From Rubrivirga sp. SAORIC476 (lineage in GTDB: Bacteria > Bacteroidota > Rhodothermia > Rhodothermales > Rubricoccaceae): a stretch of DNA of 64,000 nucleotides. The DNA lies in the NCBI RefSeq assembly GCF_002283555.1, contig NZ_MVOI01000004.1:1-64000 (forward strand), given 5' to 3'. Numbering within the stretch: position 1 is the first letter of the stretch; each line of letters begins with the position of its first letter. Under the pieces are notes generated by a model. That model saw only the letters and a list, made by a program, of their open reading frames with translations. It did not search any database and had not been told where the DNA came from. Positions 53,635 to 62,676 of the stretch are shown one piece after another. The position numbers and the translations under genes are program-made.

Positions 53635-56214
53635 ATGGAAGCCCTTCCGTTCTTCGCCGACGCCCCGCTGTGGGCCGCCGCCCTCGGCGTGCTACTGGTC
53701 CTCTTCGCGCTCGGCTTTACCGGCGCCCCGCTCTGGGCCTGGGCCGCCGCTGGTCTCGTCGCCCTGGTGGGCTTCGGCGCGCCGCTCTGGCTGACGGTCG
53801 CGTTCGGCGTGCTCGCCGCCGTCTTCCTGATCACCCCGATCCGGCGCGTGCTCTCGGGTGCAGTGATGGGGCTGATGAAGAAGCTGGAGTTCCTGCCCGT
53901 CATCTCCAGCACCGAGCAGGAGGCCATCGACGCCGGTACGGTCTGGGTGGAGGGCGAGCTGTTCTCGGGCAAGCCGGACGCCAAGCGCCTCCTCGCGCAG
54001 GACTACGCGGGGCTGACCGACGAGGAGCAGGCGTTTCTGGACGGCCCCGTCGAGGAGCTCTGCCAGATGGTGGACGACTGGGACGTGTGGCAGCGCCGCG
54101 ACCTGTCGCCGGAGACCTGGCAGAAGCTCAAGGACGACAGGTTCTTCGGCCTCATCGTGCCCAAGGCCTACGGCGGCCACGGCTTCAGCCCGTCGCTCAA
54201 CAGCGCGGTCGTCGCCAAGGCGGCCTCGGCGTCCAGCACGCTGGGCATCACCGTCATGGTGCCCAACTCGCTCGGTCCGGCGGAACTGCTGGCGCACTTC
54301 GGCACAGACGCGCAGAAGGACTACTGGCTCCCGAAGCTGGCGACCGGCGAGGTGATCCCCTCGTTCGCGCTCACCGAGCCCGGCGCGGGCTCCGATGCAG
54401 GCGCGATCTCCTCGAAGGGCGTGGTGTTCACCGGCGACGACGGCGAACTCTACCTCCGCCTGAACTGGCGGAAGCGCTACATCACGCTGGCCGCGATCTC
54501 GAACGTGCTCGGCCTCGCGTTCAAACTGGAGGACCCCGAGGAGTTGCTCGGCAAGGGCACCGACCTGGGCATCACGTGCGCCCTCGTCCCGACGACTGCC
54601 GAGGGCGTCGTCCTGGGCAAGCGGCACGACCCGCTGGGCGTCCCGTTCTGGAACTGCCCGACCGAGGGCCACGACGTGGTGGTCAAGCTGGAGGACGCCA
54701 TCATCGGCGGCGCGGCGGGCGCGGGCCGCGGCTGGCGCATGCTGATGCAGTCGCTCGCGGCCGGGCGCGGCATCTCGCTGCCCGCCTCGGGCACCGCGGG
54801 GATCCAGCAGGCGGCTCGCGTCGCAGGCGCGCACGCGCTCATCCGCAAGCAGTTCGGGCTCTCGATCGGCAAGTTCGAGGGCATCGAGGAGCCGCTGGCC
54901 CGCATCGGCGGCTGGGCCTACATCGCCGAGGCGTCGCGGCGTTACACCTGCGGCGCGCTCGACGGGGGCGCGGCCCCGGCCGTGGTCACGGCCATGATGA
55001 AGTACAACATCACCGAGCTGTTCCGGAAGGCCGTCAACGACGGCATGGACGTGCTCGGCGGCAACGCCATCAGCCGCGGCCCGCGCAACCCGCTCGCCCA
55101 CGCCTACATCGGCCTGCCCGTCTCGATCACGGTCGAGGGCGCCAACATCCTGACTCGCACGCTCATGGTCTTCGGCCAGGGGGCCATCCGCTGCCATCCA
55201 TACGCGCTCAAGGAGATGCGGGCGCTGATGACGGGCGACGTGAAGGCGTTTGACTCGGCTTTCTGGCCTCACATCGGGCACGTCGTTCGCAACGCGTTCC
55301 GCGGCGTCGGCCTCTCGCTGACGCGGGGCTGGCTGGCGGGCTCGCCGGTCTCCGGCCCGGCCGCGCGCTACTGGCGCAAGATGGCCTGGACCAGCGCCAC
55401 GTTCGCCTTCCTGGCCGACCTCGCCATGGGCACGCTCGGCGGCGACCTGAAGCGCAAGGAGAAGCTTACGGGCCGTTTCGCGGACATCTTCTCGTGGATG
55501 TACCTCGGCACGGCGGTTCTCAAGCGCTTCGACGCCGAGGGCCAGCGCGAGGAGGACCGCGCCTTCCTGGACTGGTCGATGCAGTACGCCTTCGCCCAGA
55601 TTCAGGACGCCTTCGATGGCCTGTTCGCGAACCTCCAGGTGCCCGGCGCGACGTGGTTCTTCCGCGGCCCGCTCGCGGCCTGGAGCCGCTTCAACCGGAT
55701 CTCTGATCTGCCGTCGGACGCGGTCGGTCACAAGGTCGCAGCGGCACTTCAGGTGCCCGGCGAGCAGCGCGACCGCATCACCCCGACTGTGTTCACGTCG
55801 ATGGACCCTGAGCACGCGTACGGCCGCTTCGACCACGCCATGCGCCTCTGCTACGAGGCGGAAGGCGTCGTGTCGAAGATCAAGGCCGCCATCAAGCGCC
55901 GCGAGCTGCCCCGCCAGCACCCGGCTACGCTCATCCCGCTCGCCATCGAGGGCGGCGTCATCACGCGTGCCGAGGCGGAGATGCTGAAGACCGCCGAGGC
56001 CGCCCGCGCCGATGCCATTCAGGTCGATGCGTTCGACAACGCCGATTACTTCGCCTCGGCTGTGAAGCCGGGAGAGGTGACGTCGGCGACGAGCGGAGAC
56101 GGCTCCGCGGTCGGGGAGGTCGGCTTCGGCGGCCCCGCGTCGACCGAGGCGGGCGCTACGGCCTGGAGCGGCGCGGTCGTCACCGAGGATCCGGCCGCCG
56201 AGCCGACTGCGTAG
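53635..56214 (+). CDS. fadE: FadE-type acyl-CoA dehydrogenase
   Basis: An 859-residue acyl-CoA dehydrogenase of the long FadE class (E. coli FadE is about 814). Two or three hydrophobic helices (residues 10-62) anchor the N-terminus. The core includes LIVPKAYGGHGFSPS, FALTEPGAGSDAG, and EGANILTRTLMVFGQGA with the catalytic Glu; the DUF1974 C-terminal domain follows from about 540. It starts beta-oxidation of long acyl-CoAs at the membrane. A tail of about 60 Gly/Ala/Thr-rich residues is specific to this protein. Control by the upstream palindrome would match the operon at 33.5 kb. Confidence 0.95.
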   Translation: MEALPFFADAPLWAAALGVLLVLFALGFTGAPLWAWAAAGLVALVGFGAPLWLTVAFGVLAAVFLITPIRRVLSGAVMGLMKKLEFLPVISSTEQEAIDAGTVWVEGELFSGKPDAKRLLAQDYAGLTDEEQAFLDGPVEELCQMVDDWDVWQRRDLSPETWQKLKDDRFFGLIVPKAYGGHGFSPSLNSAVVAKAASASSTLGITVMVPNSLGPAELLAHFGTDAQKDYWLPKLATGEVIPSFALTEPGAGSDAGAISSKGVVFTGDDGELYLRLNWRKRYITLAAISNVLGLAFKLEDPEELLGKGTDLGITCALVPTTAEGVVLGKRHDPLGVPFWNCPTEGHDVVVKLEDAIIGGAAGAGRGWRMLMQSLAAGRGISLPASGTAGIQQAARVAGAHALIRKQFGLSIGKFEGIEEPLARIGGWAYIAEASRRYTCGALDGGAAPAVVTAMMKYNITELFRKAVNDGMDVLGGNAISRGPRNPLAHAYIGLPVSITVEGANILTRTLMVFGQGAIRCHPYALKEMRALMTGDVKAFDSAFWPHIGHVVRNAFRGVGLSLTRGWLAGSPVSGPAARYWRKMAWTSATFAFLADLAMGTLGGDLKRKEKLTGRFADIFSWMYLGTAVLKRFDAEGQREEDRAFLDWSMQYAFAQIQDAFDGLFANLQVPGATWFFRGPLAAWSRFNRISDLPSDAVGHKVAAALQVPGEQRDRITPTVFTSMDPEHAYGRFDHAMRLCYEAEGVVSKIKAAIKRRELPRQHPATLIPLAIEGGVITRAEAEMLKTAEAARADAIQVDAFDNADYFASAVKPGEVTSATSGDGSAVGEVGFGGPASTEAGATAWSGAVVTEDPAAEPTA

Positions 56215-56237
56215 AGGGCTCGCGTCGACCGCTTTCA

Positions 56238-56266
56238 AGGGCGGCTCCGCACCGCGGGGCCGCCCT
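56238..56266 (+). terminator. Terminator-like hairpin after fadE
   Basis: AGGGCGGC (56238-56245) with GCCGCCCT (56259-56266), 13-nt loop, followed by GTTCGTGT. It begins 24 nt after the stop. Confidence 0.65.
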
Positions 56267-56333
56267 GTTCGTGTCAGACGACGGTTGACCCTGCGTGTCG
56301 GCCAGAACCTGACGGAGTGGCGCGCCGTCCTCG

Positions 56334-57533
56334 ATGGTGGCACCTTCCGCTCCCGCTTCCGCCTCACTCTTGCCGTACCTCGACCACGCCGCGACGACCC
56401 CGCTCCGCCCCGAGGTACTGACAGCGATGCTGCCGTACCTGCGTGAGCAGCACGGCAATCCGTCGTCGCTACACGGGCCGGGACGGCGCGCGAGGGTGGC
56501 CGTAGACCGGGCGCGCGAACAGGTCGCGGACGTGCTGGGCGCCGAGCCGAGCGAGGTAGTGTTCACCAGTGGCGGCACCGAGGCGGATAACGCGGCGCTC
56601 CGGGGCGTTCTCACGGGTGAGGTCGCGCGCCAGACCGGACGGCGGGGTCTCGTGACCTCGGCGGTCGAGCATCACGCGGTGCTGCACACGGCCCAAGCGC
56701 TCGCGGCCGACGGCCACCCGGTCCTCATTCTGCCGCCCGACGCGCGTGGTGTCCTGACCCCCGACGCACTCGCCGACGCCCTCGACGCCTCGACCGGGCT
56801 CGTGTCCGCGATGCTCGTCAACAACGAAACGGGCAGCGTGAACCCGGTGCGGGAACTGGCCGACGTGGCGCACGCGGCCGGAGCCTTCTTCCATACCGAT
56901 GCCGTCCAGGCGGCGGGCCTGTTGCCCCTCGATGTCGACCGACTGGACGCGGACCTGCTCTCGCTCTCGGCCCACAAATGCGGCGGGCCGAAGGGCGTCG
57001 GCGCCCTGTACGTGCGTGCCGGGACACCGTTCGCGGGCATCCAGACGGGCGGCGCGCAGGAACGCGCCCGGCGGGGCGGCACGGAGAACGTAGCCGGGAT
57101 CGTCGGGTTCGCGGAGGCGCTGGTCCTCGCCGAGGCAGAGCGCGAGGCCACGGGGGCTCGCCTCAGTGCCCTTCTGGGCACCCTCCGCACCGATCTGGTG
57201 GCCGCCTTCGGCGACCGGCTGGTCATCCACACGCCGCCCGATGCGGCGCCCCACATCCTGTCGGTGTCGTTCCGACCCGCCCCGGACCCACTCGACGGCG
57301 AGATGCTCCTGGCTGCGCTCGACCTGGACGGCGTGTCTGTCTCGGCGGGCAGCGCCTGCACCAGCGGTGCGCTGGAGCCGAGTCACGTGCTGCTGGCGAT
57401 GGGGGTCGAGCGCGACAGCGCGGGCGCCACGGTCCGGTTCTCCCTCGGCCACCCCACCACGTCGGCCGACGTCGCCGACGCGGTCGCGTCCCTCACCCGC
57501 ATCGTCGCCCGGCTCGATGCTGTCACCGCCTGA
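56334..57533 (+). CDS. Cysteine desulfurase (NifS/IscS family)
   Basis: A 399-residue PLP enzyme that removes sulfur from cysteine for iron-sulfur cluster or tRNA thiolation. The lysine that binds PLP is in LSLSAHKCGGPKG, the His in SAVEHHAVLH, and the catalytic Cys loop in GSACTSGALEPSHVL. This short loop is typical of the NifS/IscS group. No scaffold (IscU) gene is adjacent. ATG 56334 fits. Its stop lies 1 nt before the histidine kinase ATG, so all three following genes may share a transcript. Confidence 0.93.
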   Translation: MVAPSAPASASLLPYLDHAATTPLRPEVLTAMLPYLREQHGNPSSLHGPGRRARVAVDRAREQVADVLGAEPSEVVFTSGGTEADNAALRGVLTGEVARQTGRRGLVTSAVEHHAVLHTAQALAADGHPVLILPPDARGVLTPDALADALDASTGLVSAMLVNNETGSVNPVRELADVAHAAGAFFHTDAVQAAGLLPLDVDRLDADLLSLSAHKCGGPKGVGALYVRAGTPFAGIQTGGAQERARRGGTENVAGIVGFAEALVLAEAEREATGARLSALLGTLRTDLVAAFGDRLVIHTPPDAAPHILSVSFRPAPDPLDGEMLLAALDLDGVSVSAGSACTSGALEPSHVLLAMGVERDSAGATVRFSLGHPTTSADVADAVASLTRIVARLDAVTA

Positions 57534-57534
57534 C

Positions 57535-59274
57535 ATGCAGATCCTGACGTACGGACCGCCGCCCGCCTGGGCGACTTCCCTCGGGACCGCTACGCCCCTC
57601 TCCGACCTGGACGCCGTCGATGCCGCCACGGCCGACCTCGTGGTCGTCGGCGAAGGGGTCGACCTCGATGCGGTCTCCGACGCGCTCCGGCGTCCGCGGA
57701 CCCGTCCCGCCGTGGTGGTGGTCGCGACGACCGAGGCCGAGGAGGACGCCGCGCTGCGGGCCGGGGCCGAGGGCGTGCTTCCGCCCGATGCCTCGGACGG
57801 CGAAGCACGGCGGGCTGCACGGCAGGCGCGCGCCCGACACATCGGCGTCCGCACCGACGCGGAGCTGTACCGGCTAATGGTCGAGAACGCGACCGACCTC
57901 ATCACCGTCACCGACGTGACCGGCCGGACGATCTATGCCAGTCCGGCGGCGACTCACCAACTCGGGCGCTCCACCGAAGACCTCATCCGCCACACGCCCC
58001 TGGACGCGGTCCACCCGGACGACCGCGAGGTCGTGCTCGCCGCGCTGACGGAAGGGTTCGACTCCGGGGAGCCGCGCGTGCTGCGCTACCGGACGGTGGA
58101 CCCTGAGGGGAAGACGCGGATCGTGGAGAGTCGGGGCCAGGCGGCGATGGGTCCGGATGGGCAACCGGTCGGCATCATCACCACGCGCAACGTGACCGAA
58201 CTGGAGGAGACTGAGCGCGGGCTGCGCGAGTCGCGAGCACGCTACCGGACGGTCGTCCGCTCGCTCCCCGACGTGGTCTCCCGCCTCGCGGCCGACGGGC
58301 TGGTCCTCGATTTCCACGTGCCCGAGGTGTTCCGGACCGAGTTTCCGGCCGAGGCGCTCATCGGGCGTCGGCTCCAAGACGTGATCCCGAAGCCGCTGGC
58401 GACCGAGTTCCTGTCGGCGATGGAGCGCCTGAAGGAGACCGGCGAACGGGTGTCGTACGGCTACGAGGTCGAAATCGCCGGGCGGACCCACCACCGCGAG
58501 GTCCGGATGGCACCCATCGAGGGGGGGGAGGTCATCTCGATCCTGCGGGATGTGACCCGGCTGCGGGAGAACGAGGCGGCCCTGAAAACCTCCCAGGCTG
58601 AGCTCCGCGCCCTCGCGACCCACCTCCAGGACGTCCGCGAGGAGGAGCGGACGCGGCTCTCACGCGAGGTCCACGACGTGCTCGGGCAGCAACTCACCGC
58701 GATCCGGTTCGGGGTCGGGTGGTTCGGGCGCCACTACCCCGACGACGAGGCCGCACAGGCCCGCCTCCAGGACGTGCGCGAGACCATCGACGAGACCATC
58801 CGCCACGTCCGCCAGATCGCGGCCGACCTCCGACCGGGGGTGCTGGACGACTTCGGGCTGGCGAGCGCCGTCGAGTGGCAGATCAAGCGCTTCGAGGAGC
58901 GGACGGGCACGCGCGGGTCCCTGGATGTCCACGGCGCGACCGAGCCTCCGACGGAGGTCGCCACGGCCGCATTCCGCGTGCTCCAGGAGGCCCTCACCAA
59001 CGTCGCGCGCCACGCCGAGGCCCAGGCCGTGGCGGTGACGCTCGTGCTCGGCCCCGAGGTCGTCCGCCTCGTGGTGTCCGACGACGGCCGCGGCTTCGAC
59101 TCCGAGCGGACCGGCCGTAGGCGGTCGCTGGGGCTGCTGGGCATGCGCGAGCGAGCCGGCGCGCAGGGGGGCACCCTGGACGTGCGCGGCGTGCGTGGTC
59201 AGGGGACCGTTGTGGAGTGTACGTTGCCGCACCAGCCCGTCCCGGACGCTCCACCACCCTCCGACTCGCCATGA
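57535..59274 (+). CDS. PAS-domain sensor histidine kinase (NarL-type partner)
   Basis: A 579-residue soluble kinase. The first 100 residues look like a receiver fold without its phospho-Asp (ADLVVVGEG in place of the Asp strand; RAGAEGVLPPDAS as the last helix). Two PAS domains follow (about 108-222 and 230-345). HisKA_3 carries H380 in SREVHDVLGQQL, and the ATPase domain ends with DDGRGFD and SLGLLGMRERA. HisKA_3 kinases pair with NarL/LuxR regulators; the next gene is one, with a 4-base ATGA overlap. The signal is unknown. Confidence 0.94.
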   Translation: MQILTYGPPPAWATSLGTATPLSDLDAVDAATADLVVVGEGVDLDAVSDALRRPRTRPAVVVVATTEAEEDAALRAGAEGVLPPDASDGEARRAARQARARHIGVRTDAELYRLMVENATDLITVTDVTGRTIYASPAATHQLGRSTEDLIRHTPLDAVHPDDREVVLAALTEGFDSGEPRVLRYRTVDPEGKTRIVESRGQAAMGPDGQPVGIITTRNVTELEETERGLRESRARYRTVVRSLPDVVSRLAADGLVLDFHVPEVFRTEFPAEALIGRRLQDVIPKPLATEFLSAMERLKETGERVSYGYEVEIAGRTHHREVRMAPIEGGEVISILRDVTRLRENEAALKTSQAELRALATHLQDVREEERTRLSREVHDVLGQQLTAIRFGVGWFGRHYPDDEAAQARLQDVRETIDETIRHVRQIAADLRPGVLDDFGLASAVEWQIKRFEERTGTRGSLDVHGATEPPTEVATAAFRVLQEALTNVARHAEAQAVAVTLVLGPEVVRLVVSDDGRGFDSERTGRRRSLGLLGMRERAGAQGGTLDVRGVRGQGTVVECTLPHQPVPDAPPPSDSP

Positions 59275-59903
59275 CCCGAATCGCCATCGCCGATGACCAT
59301 GTCCTCGTTCGCCGCGGCCTCGCCGAGTTGCTCCGCGAGATGGACGACTTCCGCGTGGTCGGCGAAGCCTCCTCGGGCGACGAACTGCTCCGGCTCCTCC
59401 GCGAGGACCGCGTCGACGTGATCGTGATGGACATGAACATGCCGGGGCCGAGCGGGCTGGACCTCGTCAAGTCCATCCGCGCCGAGTTTCCCCGGCTGCC
59501 GATCCTCGTCCTCTCGGCACACCCCGAGGACCAGTACGCCGTGCGCGTCGTCCGCGCCGGAGCGATGGGCTACCTCACCAAGGAGAGCGCCGAGGCGGAC
59601 CTCGTGGTCGCGGTCCGGCGTGTCGCCTCGGGCAAGCGCTACCTCACGCAGACGCTCGCCGCGTCCCTGCTCGACGCGCTCGACACCAATCCGGACGAGG
59701 ACCCGCACGCGGCGCTCTCGGATCGTGAGTACCAGGTGCTCCGGCTCATCGCGTCCGGCATGACTGTCGGTGGGATCGCCGAGCACCTGTCGCTGAGCGT
59801 CAAGACGGTCTCGACGTACCGGAGCCGCCTGCTCCAGAAAATGGGCATGTCGAACAACTCCGAGATCACGCGCTACGCGCTGGAAAACGGACTGGTCGAG
59901 TAG
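59271..59903 (+). CDS. NarL/LuxR-family response regulator
   Basis: A 210-residue regulator. The receiver has acidic residues D8/D9 and phospho-acceptor D54 in VIVMDMNMPGPSG, and Lys in YLTKES. The C-terminal LuxR helix-turn-helix is LSDREYQVLRLIASGMTVGGI, then LSLSVKTVSTYRSRLLQKMG. It is certainly the output partner of the kinase whose stop it overlaps. Targets are unknown. Confidence 0.95.
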   Translation: MTRIAIADDHVLVRRGLAELLREMDDFRVVGEASSGDELLRLLREDRVDVIVMDMNMPGPSGLDLVKSIRAEFPRLPILVLSAHPEDQYAVRVVRAGAMGYLTKESAEADLVVAVRRVASGKRYLTQTLAASLLDALDTNPDEDPHAALSDREYQVLRLIASGMTVGGIAEHLSLSVKTVSTYRSRLLQKMGMSNNSEITRYALENGLVE

Positions 59904-60063
59904 CCGGGCGCCCGCCCTCGGCCGGGAGGCTGCCGGGTAGGACGGATGCCGACGCCAGGGGGCGGCCCGCGCTGACGCCACGCTGGGGGATCGGAGGCCG
60001 GTCCGGATGGGTCTCGCCCCCCGGATCTCCGTAGGATGGAGAACCCGTCACAGCCCCGGCCTT

Positions 60064-60453
60064 ATGCCTCTCCGGCCCTCCGTCCGCGTCCTCGTCGCAG
60101 ACGACTCCCCACGCCTCCGCCGCCTCCTCCGCGACGCCATCGAAGAGGTGGACGGTGTGGAGGTCGTCGCCGAGGCCGCCGACGGGCAGGAAGCCCTCCA
60201 CCGCGTCCAGGCCTGCGCGCCCGGGGTGGTGGTGCTGGACCTTCAGATGCCGGTCATGGGGGGGCTGCTCGCGCTCCAGCACCTGCGCGAGGCCGGCCGG
60301 TTGCCGCGCGTGATCGTGCTCACCAACCACGCCGACGTGATGTACCGGGAGGCGTGCCTGGAGGCGGGCGCCGACCACTTCTTCGACAAGTCGGCCGAGC
60401 TGGACCGGGTGCTGGACGTACTCCGCAACCTCGCCGAGACGGGCGAGGCGTAG
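60064..60453 (+). CDS. Single-domain response regulator (CheY-like)
   Basis: A 129-residue stand-alone receiver: D13/D14, phospho-acceptor D59 in VVVLDLQMPVMGG, Thr in VIVLTNHAD and Lys in FFDKSAE. There is no output domain. It lies 160 nt after the NarL-type regulator and may be fed by the same kinase or a different one. ATG 60064. Its stop abuts the stop of the convergent yqgE gene. Confidence 0.92.
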   Translation: MPLRPSVRVLVADDSPRLRRLLRDAIEEVDGVEVVAEAADGQEALHRVQACAPGVVVLDLQMPVMGGLLALQHLREAGRLPRVIVLTNHADVMYREACLEAGADHFFDKSAELDRVLDVLRNLAETGEA

Positions 60454-61002
60454 TCAGTTCAGGCGCGGGTCGTCCGGGAACGTCGAGAGGAGCGCGTACT
60501 CGCCTCCCAACTGGCGGAGGATTTGCCGCCACAGTGCGTCGTCGCCGTCGGCGAAGACGAGGTCGCGGTTGCCGGGGAGCACGATCCAGGCGCCCTCGTC
60601 CACCTCGGCGTCCAACTGGCCCGCACCCCAGCCGGAGTAGCCGACGAAGAACCGGGCCCGGTCGGGGTCGAGGTCCCCCGCAGCGATGGCCGCCCGGAGC
60701 GTCTCGAAGTCCCCGCCGAAGAACACATCCTCCAGGACGGGCAGGCTGCCGTCGAGGTCGCCGAAAGGGTGCAGGTAGTGGAGCGTCTCCGGCTGGACCG
60801 GTCCGCCCATCCAGAGCTCGGCGTCGAACGGCAGCGCCTCGTCGGCCGCCTGGCCGAGCGTGAGCCCCGTGGGACGGTTGAGCACGAGCCCGAACGAGCC
60901 CTCTGTGGTGTGCTCGCAGAGCAGCACCACGGTCCGGCGGAAGTTCGGATCCGCCATGGGCGGCTCGGCGACGAGGACGACGCCTGGGACGGGGGAGGAC
61001 AT
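60454..61002 (-). CDS. YqgE/AlgH family protein
   Basis: A 182-residue protein of the UPF0301 family: LVAEPPMADPNFRRTVVLLCEH, GSFGLVLNRPTGLTL, MGGPVQPETLHYLH and FVGYSGWGAGQLDAEV are all family blocks. Molecular function is not established; alginate regulation was proposed for AlgH. ATG 61002 gives the standard start; a longer upstream reading is a shadow. No operon partner is obvious. Confidence 0.93.
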   Translation of the reverse strand: MSSPVPGVVLVAEPPMADPNFRRTVVLLCEHTTEGSFGLVLNRPTGLTLGQAADEALPFDAELWMGGPVQPETLHYLHPFGDLDGSLPVLEDVFFGGDFETLRAAIAAGDLDPDRARFFVGYSGWGAGQLDAEVDEGAWIVLPGNRDLVFADGDDALWRQILRQLGGEYALLSTFPDDPRLN

Positions 61003-61103
61003 GCGTTGGGGGACGGGCGGTGGGTCAACGGCGAGGGGCCGACACGGTTCGCGTTCGTCCCTCATCCACCTGATGCCTGCGGTCGATGTCCCCGACTGCG
61101 CCG

Positions 61104-61970
61104 TCAGAGGCCCCGTGACCGGAGCGCATCGCAGTGCGCCTCGAAAAATGCCATCGCGTCGTACGTCGCCGACGGCGTCCAGCGGAGCCCGATCTGCCGG
61201 GCGTGGTCGGCGTCCAGCACGCCCAGCCGCTCGCCCCACCAGGCCGAGTCCGTGGGGACGATCCCGTCGTTGAGGCCCGCCATTCCGTAGAGAATGCGGT
61301 TGGGGAGGACCAGCGGCGGGTACATCGGAGTGTCCGTCCCCTTGCCCGCACGCCCTGCGTACGAGGCGCACCACGCGCCGGGGAGGAGATCCTCCTCCGG
61401 GAAGACCGACGCGGTGGCGTCGGGCGTAAGCTCCCGCAGGGCTGCCTCGGCGTGCGGCGGGGCCCCCTCGTAGGCCGCCCGCCCGACGAAGTCCATCAGC
61501 GCGATCGCCCAGTCCCGGAGCCGCTCGGGGCGGTCGAGGACGAACGTCGCAAGGTCGGAGCCGCGGTGGGGCGTGGAGACGGTGACCAGGCTCGCGATCC
61601 GGTCCGCCCAGACCGGGTCCCGCGCCAGCCAGCGCGCATCCAGCCCACCGGTTGAGAAGCCGACCAGGTTGACCCGGTCCGCGCCGGTCTCGGCCAGCAC
61701 CCGCGTCAGGCGCTCCGCCCAGGCCTCGGCACGCACCTCGACGGTGTCGTAGGGGTTGACGTGCGGAGCGTACGCCCAGACGCCGCGCCCGCGGAGGTGC
61801 ATCGCTTCGGCGTGGAGGACGCCGCCCTGCATCAGGTTGGCGAGCGCCCCGAAGCCGTGGAGGAGCACGACCGGGTAGCGCGTCGGGCAGAGGGGGGGCT
61901 GGGGCATGGGCTCCAGTTCCACGGCCCGGCGGGCGACGGCCTCCGCGCGGCGGGACAGCCCGCTCAACAT
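61104..61970 (-). CDS. Lipase-like alpha/beta hydrolase
   Basis: A 288-residue hydrolase resembling the EstA/lipase class: oxyanion strand YPVVLLHGFGALANLM, nucleophile in VGFSTGGLDARWL, Asp in LNDGIVPTDSA and His in DADHARQIG. The lid-like region about 170-210 (LRELTPDATASVFPEED) is compatible with bacterial triacylglycerol lipases. There is no signal peptide. Substrate is unknown. ATG 61970; it lies 22 nt downstream of the polyprenol-kinase-like gene, probably in one transcript. Confidence 0.85.
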   Translation of the reverse strand: MLSGLSRRAEAVARRAVELEPMPQPPLCPTRYPVVLLHGFGALANLMQGGVLHAEAMHLRGRGVWAYAPHVNPYDTVEVRAEAWAERLTRVLAETGADRVNLVGFSTGGLDARWLARDPVWADRIASLVTVSTPHRGSDLATFVLDRPERLRDWAIALMDFVGRAAYEGAPPHAEAALRELTPDATASVFPEEDLLPGAWCASYAGRAGKGTDTPMYPPLVLPNRILYGMAGLNDGIVPTDSAWWGERLGVLDADHARQIGLRWTPSATYDAMAFFEAHCDALRSRGL

Positions 61971-61992
61971 GGCCGAGGGGGGAGGTGCTGAC

Positions 61993-62622
61993 TCACAGGG
62001 CCGCCCACATCGCGAGCCCGGACAGCAGCGGGACCCGGAAGTTGTCGTTGATGGGGATCGGCAGCGCCTCCAGCACCGCGCCGGTCACCGCGCCGATGAC
62101 GCAGACGAGGGGCGTCAGCCCCGCACCCGGCCAGGCCGCGACGGCGAGGCCGGTCCCGAGGGCGGCCACCGCGTAGGCTGAACTTCCCTCCACCGACTTC
62201 GGCGAGCGGGGCCACTTCGTCCGCCCGAGCTTGCGGCCCACGACGGCCGCGGCCCCATCGCCGACCATCAGCATTGCGAGCGCAGCGGCGCCCACTCCGG
62301 GAGGAAACACCCACGCGCACACGGCGGCCGAGAGAAACATCCACACGCCGCCGTTGAACACCAGCGGACCGCCGAACGCGGGGATCTCCTCCGGCCGCAT
62401 CATCCACCCGAACGCGCGTTCGACCAGCACCTCGTGTACGGCCGGGATCCGCTGCCGGGCGATGTCCAGTGCCACGGCCATCACGGCGAGGCTGGTGAGG
62501 ACGATCCGGGCGAGCGGGGTCGGGAGGACGAGCAGCCCCGCCGGGAGCGCGAGCGCGCCCAGGTGGATGGCCTTGCGCTGCAGCTCGGCCGAGTAGGGAA
62601 GGACGGGTGGGGAGTCGCTCAC
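61993..62622 (-). CDS. Polyprenol/phytol kinase-like membrane protein
   Basis: A 209-residue integral membrane protein with about six helices. The conserved block MVGDGAAAVVGRKLGRTKW followed by KSVEGSS matches the CTP-dependent dolichol/phytol kinase (SEC59/VTE5) group, where these residues bind CTP. It probably phosphorylates a prenyl alcohol or diacylglycerol; which one is unknown. Start GTG 62622, VSDSPPVLPYSAEL. It is divergent from the dienelactone hydrolase gene across 54 nt. Confidence 0.83.
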   Translation of the reverse strand: MSDSPPVLPYSAELQRKAIHLGALALPAGLLVLPTPLARIVLTSLAVMAVALDIARQRIPAVHEVLVERAFGWMMRPEEIPAFGGPLVFNGGVWMFLSAAVCAWVFPPGVGAAALAMLMVGDGAAAVVGRKLGRTKWPRSPKSVEGSSAYAVAALGTGLAVAAWPGAGLTPLVCVIGAVTGAVLEALPIPINDNFRVPLLSGLAMWAAL

Positions 62623-62676
62623 GCCGGAACTTACGCGGCGCCCCTCTCCGTTCCGACCCGCCCCACCGATCGATCC

